DNA of 9,245 bases. It comes from an uncultured Verrucomicrobiota bacterium. Its GTDB lineage: Bacteria; Verrucomicrobiota; Kiritimatiellia; RFP12; UBA1067. How positions within the stretch are numbered: the first letter of the stretch is position 1; every line of letters starts with the position of its first letter. Of this stretch, positions 6,458 to 9,245 are shown piece by piece. The stretch spans positions 1-9,245 of the forward strand of contig CALCDB010000113.1 in NCBI GenBank assembly GCA_937901395.1, written 5' to 3'. The notes below the pieces were generated by a model. The model was not told the DNA's origin, ran no database searches, and saw nothing but the letters and a program-made list of their open reading frames with translations. Made by a program: the position numbers and the translations under genes.

Positions 6458-7020
6458 TCGCCGCCGATACCGAGGCTAAACGCCGTAATGCCGAACGATT
6501 CTTGGTCGAAGACCTCGCCGATGGATATAATTGGCATCCCCTCATCGTATCCTTACCCGGTATCATCATGGGCGGAAGCTTCGCCCTCAATGGCGTAAAG
6601 AGTAAGAATATGGATCTCGAACGCGAAATAAATGCCGTGCTTGGTGCCCCGCTCGGTGGCTACTTGCTCGAATTGGGAACCCTCTACTTGCGAGGAGGCG
6701 CATTCCGTTCCGACGCAAGCGAATTCTTTAATATCTTAGCTGGCGATGTTGGCTATTCCAGGCATCCAGGCATTACTCAAATGATCTTGGATGAAGTCTC
6801 TGGTATCGCTCAGGGTATTATCATCGCCGCCCAACGCTGGCAATCACGCTGCGATTGGGCCAACGAAATTATCTATGCCGCTAAATTGCTCGATGCTGCC
6901 TGCCATCGCCGCGATGAAACCCGCCTACGTGATATACGCGTAGAACATGGTACCATTTGGAAAGCAAAGTTCTTGGACTTTGGGAAAGTCGAATCTATGG
7001 CAAAATTGCCAAGATTCTAA
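6139..7020 (+). CDS. Internally deleted GH20-like hexosaminidase relative, probably non-catalytic
   Basis: The 293 residues resemble two ends of a GH20-like beta-N-acetylhexosaminidase with the middle removed. Residues 7-42 (RAFLLDISERIP, then YNELFLF) match the first strand and helix of that TIM barrel, and RIDAYCQ (55-61) the next helix. Residues 93-150 then match the last barrel turn and the start of the tail: RSLSGR, AKRRNAERFLVEDLADGYNW and HPLIVSLPGIIMGG. The family's usual TDWGDNGH is EDLADGYN here. LLELGTLY (176-183) and a helical tail with VEHGTIW (268-274) complete it. The region holding the catalytic Asp-Glu pair is missing, as is the amino zincin-like domain. There is no signal peptide. 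The frame is long and clean, so it may be a retained non-enzymatic protein or a recent remnant. An in-frame TAA at 6124 fixes the start at or after 6139. Family matching is from memory. Confidence 0.55.
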   Translation: MLGYKHRAFLLDISERIPKESTFQDIIDILARYRYNELFLFSNSPAPEGTINLSRIDAYCQLQDVKLSTLNRETYEALTTNPATIRVQTEARRSLSGRIECMRERMIAADTEAKRRNAERFLVEDLADGYNWHPLIVSLPGIIMGGSFALNGVKSKNMDLEREINAVLGAPLGGYLLELGTLYLRGGAFRSDASEFFNILAGDVGYSRHPGITQMILDEVSGIAQGIIIAAQRWQSRCDWANEIIYAAKLLDAACHRRDETRLRDIRVEHGTIWKAKFLDFGKVESMAKLPRF

Positions 7021-7047
7021 TAATTCGCCTCTTATATATGAAACGAA

Positions 7048-7071
7048 ACCCAGAGTTACTCAACTCTGGGT
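7048..7071. terminator. Hairpin between convergent genes, probable terminator
   Basis: ACCCAGAGTT (7048-7057) and AACTCTGGGT (7062-7071) form a perfect 10-bp stem with a 4-base loop. It lies 27 bp after the plus-strand stop at 7020 and 143 bp after the minus-strand stop at 7214. Read on the minus strand the stem is followed by TTCGTTTC, a modest T-rich tail; the plus side lacks one. It probably ends the secretin-parvulin transcript and may also stop the plus-strand gene. Confidence 0.65.
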
Positions 7072-7082
7072 CGTTCAAGGTT

Positions 7083-7101
7083 AGTTCAGAAAGAACTTTT
7101 T
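7083..7101 (+). terminator. Weak hairpin with T run, possible plus-strand terminator
   Basis: AGTTC (7083-7087) pairs with GAACT (7093-7097) across a 5-base loop and is followed by TTTT. The stem is only 5 bp, but the T run supplies what the stronger hairpin at 7048-7071 lacks in this direction. The rest of the intergenic stretch (7102-7213) has no recognised element apart from a short minus-strand reading frame described among the findings. Confidence 0.3.
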
Positions 7102-7213
7102 AGAAATCAATCGGATTTCCAATTCAGGTTCATCGCAGCCGTTTGTTCCGCTCCCCTTTCATCGTCCATCCAAAGGAATATATGCGCGATTACGGCTACG
7201 ATGACAAACTTTT

Positions 7214-8281
7214 TTATTTTTCTTCTTCCTTCGGCGGAATTAAGCTCTTATATTCATCAGAGGCTTCAATTTTTGCAGATTTTACCTCTTTTAGCACAAA
7301 TTCTTGCACAAAATGCCCTTGATCAATGCGCATAAGTAGCTTAACCATATCATCCTTTGAGGGAACTTCCCGCTTTACTACATCGGTTTTCAACAAAATA
7401 TGGCTGGCTTGGACCTTTTCCGGCTGCGCCGCCTTGCCATCTTTCGCCTCAACCGCAGGGATTTTCTTGGTTACTAAAATAAGATGATAACCAAACTGGG
7501 TCTTTACCGGCTCCGATACCTTGCCGATTGGTTGGCTGAACGCAACATCCTCAAATGGCTTAACCATCTGACCGCGCTCAAATTCGCCTAAATCTCCACC
7601 ACGCTGGGATGATGGACAGGCTGACTTCGCCTTGGCGAGTTCCGCAAACTTCTCCGCAACCTTATCCGCAGGGACCTTATCTAATTCCGCCTTGATGAGT
7701 TTGATATTCTTCTCGGCATCCGCAGCTTCGGTTTCCGCCTTTTTGTTTTCCGCGATTATCTCATCAATCCGCTTCTGGGCTTCCGCGGTGTAATCCTTCT
7801 TCGCTGCCTTCGCCTGCTCTGCGCGAATCATCTTGTCGATAAGAATTTCGCTCTCGAATTCCGCACGAGCACGCTGTTCGCCAAGCGGACTCTTCTTAAA
7901 GAGCTCATCCAAACTCTTAGGCGCATCCGCGAAATCCACCTGCTTGAAATTCACCTGCTTAAAAAATTCCTCCTCGCGTTCCTTGCGATCTTCATCGGTT
8001 ACTGAATAACCAGCTGCTTTGGCCTTCTCCACCAATACGGTTTTGATAATGAAGTTCTGCGCCATTTGGTTGGCAACCATACGCTTCGCTTCAAGCTCCC
8101 TGCCTTGTGGTATGTTCGCAGCGTTCACTTTTAAAATAGCATCGACATCAGCGTTGAGAACACTATTCATCAACTTGAAGCCATTAACCGATACGGCTAC
8201 TTCATTGGTGGTCGTCTCAGCTTCTCCGAAGGCGACCAAGGCCGCAACGCTCGAAAGCGCCACAAAAAGTAATTTATTCAT
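7214..8281 (-). CDS. Exported parvulin-type peptidyl-prolyl isomerase (SurA/PrsA-like) with rearranged domain
   Basis: These proteins act in the periplasm as chaperones and prolyl isomerases for secreted or outer-membrane proteins. The 355-residue product begins with a signal peptide (MNKLLFVALSSVAALVAFGEA, cleavage near 20). A SurA-N-like helical region (about 28-155) follows, then a Lys/Ala/Glu-rich helix (155-200). The parvulin core has the FAELAK helix (212-217), QRGGDLGEFERGQMVKPFEDVAF (226-248) and FGYHLILV (263-270). The first parvulin strand, ASHILLK, normally precedes these elements but here follows them at 292-298, so the domain appears circularly permuted. The tail is charged and ends KEEEK. 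AGGA lies about 10 bases before the ATG. The gene starts 13 bp after the secretin stop, so the two are probably co-transcribed and the secretin may be its client (inference). Confidence 0.85.
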   Translation of the reverse strand: MNKLLFVALSSVAALVAFGEAETTTNEVAVSVNGFKLMNSVLNADVDAILKVNAANIPQGRELEAKRMVANQMAQNFIIKTVLVEKAKAAGYSVTDEDRKEREEEFFKQVNFKQVDFADAPKSLDELFKKSPLGEQRARAEFESEILIDKMIRAEQAKAAKKDYTAEAQKRIDEIIAENKKAETEAADAEKNIKLIKAELDKVPADKVAEKFAELAKAKSACPSSQRGGDLGEFERGQMVKPFEDVAFSQPIGKVSEPVKTQFGYHLILVTKKIPAVEAKDGKAAQPEKVQASHILLKTDVVKREVPSKDDMVKLLMRIDQGHFVQEFVLKEVKSAKIEASDEYKSLIPPKEEEK

Positions 8282-8294
8282 TTTTAGTTTCCTA

Positions 8295-9245
8295 TTACTT
8301 CTCGCCAGCGGTCGGCGCTGGTTTTACATTCGTATCACCATAGAACGTATCTTGCGATGGCTTGCGCTCACGGCCAGTCGGCGAGATGAGACGCGCCGTA
8401 ACGAAGATGAGCAAATTCCGCTTTACGGTCTGCTCGGCATGGCTACGGAAAAGACGACCAATGAACGGCAAGTCGCCGAGGAATGGAACCTTGTCATCCA
8501 TCGCCTTGCGCTGCTCGGTGATAAGGCCACCCATAACGACGGTAGCGCCAGGAACCAAAGATACCTTGGTGTCGATCTTGCGCACATGGAAGAACGGCTG
8601 CTTCATCGGCGCTTGATACCAACTCATTTTCTCATCCCCCGACTTGGTAAGATTATCAAGCGCAGCCGTAGCCGACTCGGTGGCCGCTATCGCCATCGCA
8701 TTACGCGTAGCATCATCAAGCGCCGCACCGATTGCGCCAAGCGCCGAGGAAAGCCCCGTGAAGATATCGCCAATGCCCTCAAAGCTCTGGAGCGAACTAT
8801 TGCCGGTAAACGGAATTTCCATACCGTAGTTCATCCAAGTTGGCTCATCGACGACTTCTGGCTTGAGCTCAAGATCGATTATACCACCATTGGATTCGGA
8901 ATAGTGCGGCAACACGTCGAGAATTACGCCTACTTCGCGCGTCGCGAACGACTGCGGCTCGACTACCGCCAAAACCGCCGACTGCGAACTGCTGCCATAT
9001 CCGCCACCCGAAGAACTCGACTGCAACTGAACATTATAGTCGGTTGGATAGAGGTATTCTGTTACTACCTTCATAACCGCTCCCTCGCCCGACTTGGTAA
9101 CCACCTTAGGCGCCGAGAGAAGATCGGTATCGCTACGCTGCGAGAGCATGTGCAGAATCATGGAGAGGTCGGCATTTCCAAGGAACGCATTGACGCGCAT
9201 GAAGTTATCGTTGTGCGCCGTGCCATCAGCCTTGGTGATATGATC
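8295..9245 (-). CDS. Secretin (type IV pilus / type II secretion outer-membrane pore), partial
   Basis: Secretins form large outer-membrane rings through which pili or folded proteins pass. The frame is open through the window edge at 9245, so the amino domains are missing and 316 residues remain. Counting from a Met at 9200: LLSAPKVVTKSGEGAVMKV (27-45) opens the secretin domain, followed by REVGVILDVLPHY (88-100) and DLELKPEVVDE (109-119). The closing signature VPGATVVMGGLITEQ (216-230), KVPFLGDLPFIGRLFRS (237-253) and NLLIFVTARLISPTGR (262-277) is intact. A Ser/Gly linker (60-72) and an Ala-rich stretch of about 60 residues (about 137-195) interrupt the core. The TAR(L/I)I-P-G ending is what I recall from verrucomicrobial pilus secretins, but type II secretion cannot be excluded. 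The Met at 9200 is internal, not the start. Confidence 0.9.
   Translation of the reverse strand, partial: DHITKADGTAHNDNFMRVNAFLGNADLSMILHMLSQRSDTDLLSAPKVVTKSGEGAVMKVVTEYLYPTDYNVQLQSSSSGGGYGSSSQSAVLAVVEPQSFATREVGVILDVLPHYSESNGGIIDLELKPEVVDEPTWMNYGMEIPFTGNSSLQSFEGIGDIFTGLSSALGAIGAALDDATRNAMAIAATESATAALDNLTKSGDEKMSWYQAPMKQPFFHVRKIDTKVSLVPGATVVMGGLITEQRKAMDDKVPFLGDLPFIGRLFRSHAEQTVKRNLLIFVTARLISPTGRERKPSQDTFYGDTNVKPAPTAGEK

Noticed and set aside
7107..7109. TGA read as tryptophan, which would lengthen the short frame after the parvulin gene
   Set aside because: yraN ends naturally at a TGA where the family ends, and other genes show normal Trp and stop use, so the standard code applies.
9198..9200. 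ATG as the true start of the secretin gene
   Set aside because: The frame stays open upstream to the window edge, and the residues before this Met continue the secretin sequence; the gene is simply cut by the window.
1..9245. CRISPR arrays, tRNA or rRNA genes, insertion sequences, phage genes
   Set aside because: No regularly spaced repeats, cloverleaf-like segments, transposase or integrase motifs, or terminal inverted repeats were seen on either strand.

Overview
The window is bacterial, with dense gene packing, a standard genetic code (TAA, TAG and TGA are all used as stops) and Shine-Dalgarno-led genes. The gene set suggests the Planctomycetes-Verrucomicrobia-Chlamydiae group, most likely a Kiritimatiellota, Lentisphaerota or Verrucomicrobiota member from an animal-gut type habitat. 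That set is a DUF2851 protein, a protein built from parts of a GH20-like hexosaminidase, a secretin ending in a TARLISPTGR-type tail, and a parvulin with an unusual domain order. The taxonomic call is an inference from remembered family distributions.

Layout. Bases 1-87 may hold the last codons of a plus-strand gene that starts outside the window. A 34-bp perfect palindrome (81-114) separates it from a minus-strand winged-helix gene (145-1095). A 279-bp divergent promoter region (1096-1374) follows. It holds candidate promoters for both directions, an 8+8 bp inverted repeat and 11-bp tandem repeats. Next is a tight plus-strand run: comM/yifB (1375-2922), an unnamed 189-residue protein (2973-3542), yraN (3536-3964), recA (3973-4986) and a DUF2851 gene (4979-6457 as an open frame, probably a shorter functional protein). 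Gaps are 50, -7, 8 and -8 bp. A GH20-like remnant (6139-7020) overlaps the DUF2851 frame by 319 bp and has its own promoter-like sequence directly before its start codon. A hairpin (7048-7071) sits between it and a convergent minus-strand pair: a secretin (8295 to beyond 9245, amino end outside the window) followed by an exported parvulin-type protein (7214-8281).

How the genes may work together. ComM (branch-migration helicase), YraN (nuclease-fold), RecA (strand exchange) and the 189-residue protein look like one DNA-processing operon. The 189-residue protein has two successive four-strand-plus-helix units, with FDW and LYH motifs placed as in Whirly/MRP single-stranded-DNA-binding proteins. 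This is the most interesting point in the window: a bacterial Whirly-like protein translationally coupled to yraN and recA. The DUF2851 protein, also coupled to recA, may belong to the same pathway. The secretin on the far side could be a type IV pilus or type II secretion pore; the sequence here does not decide which. Second-rank oddities are the apparent circular permutation of the parvulin domain, the internally deleted hexosaminidase-like gene, and the Pro-to-His change in the RecA Walker A loop.
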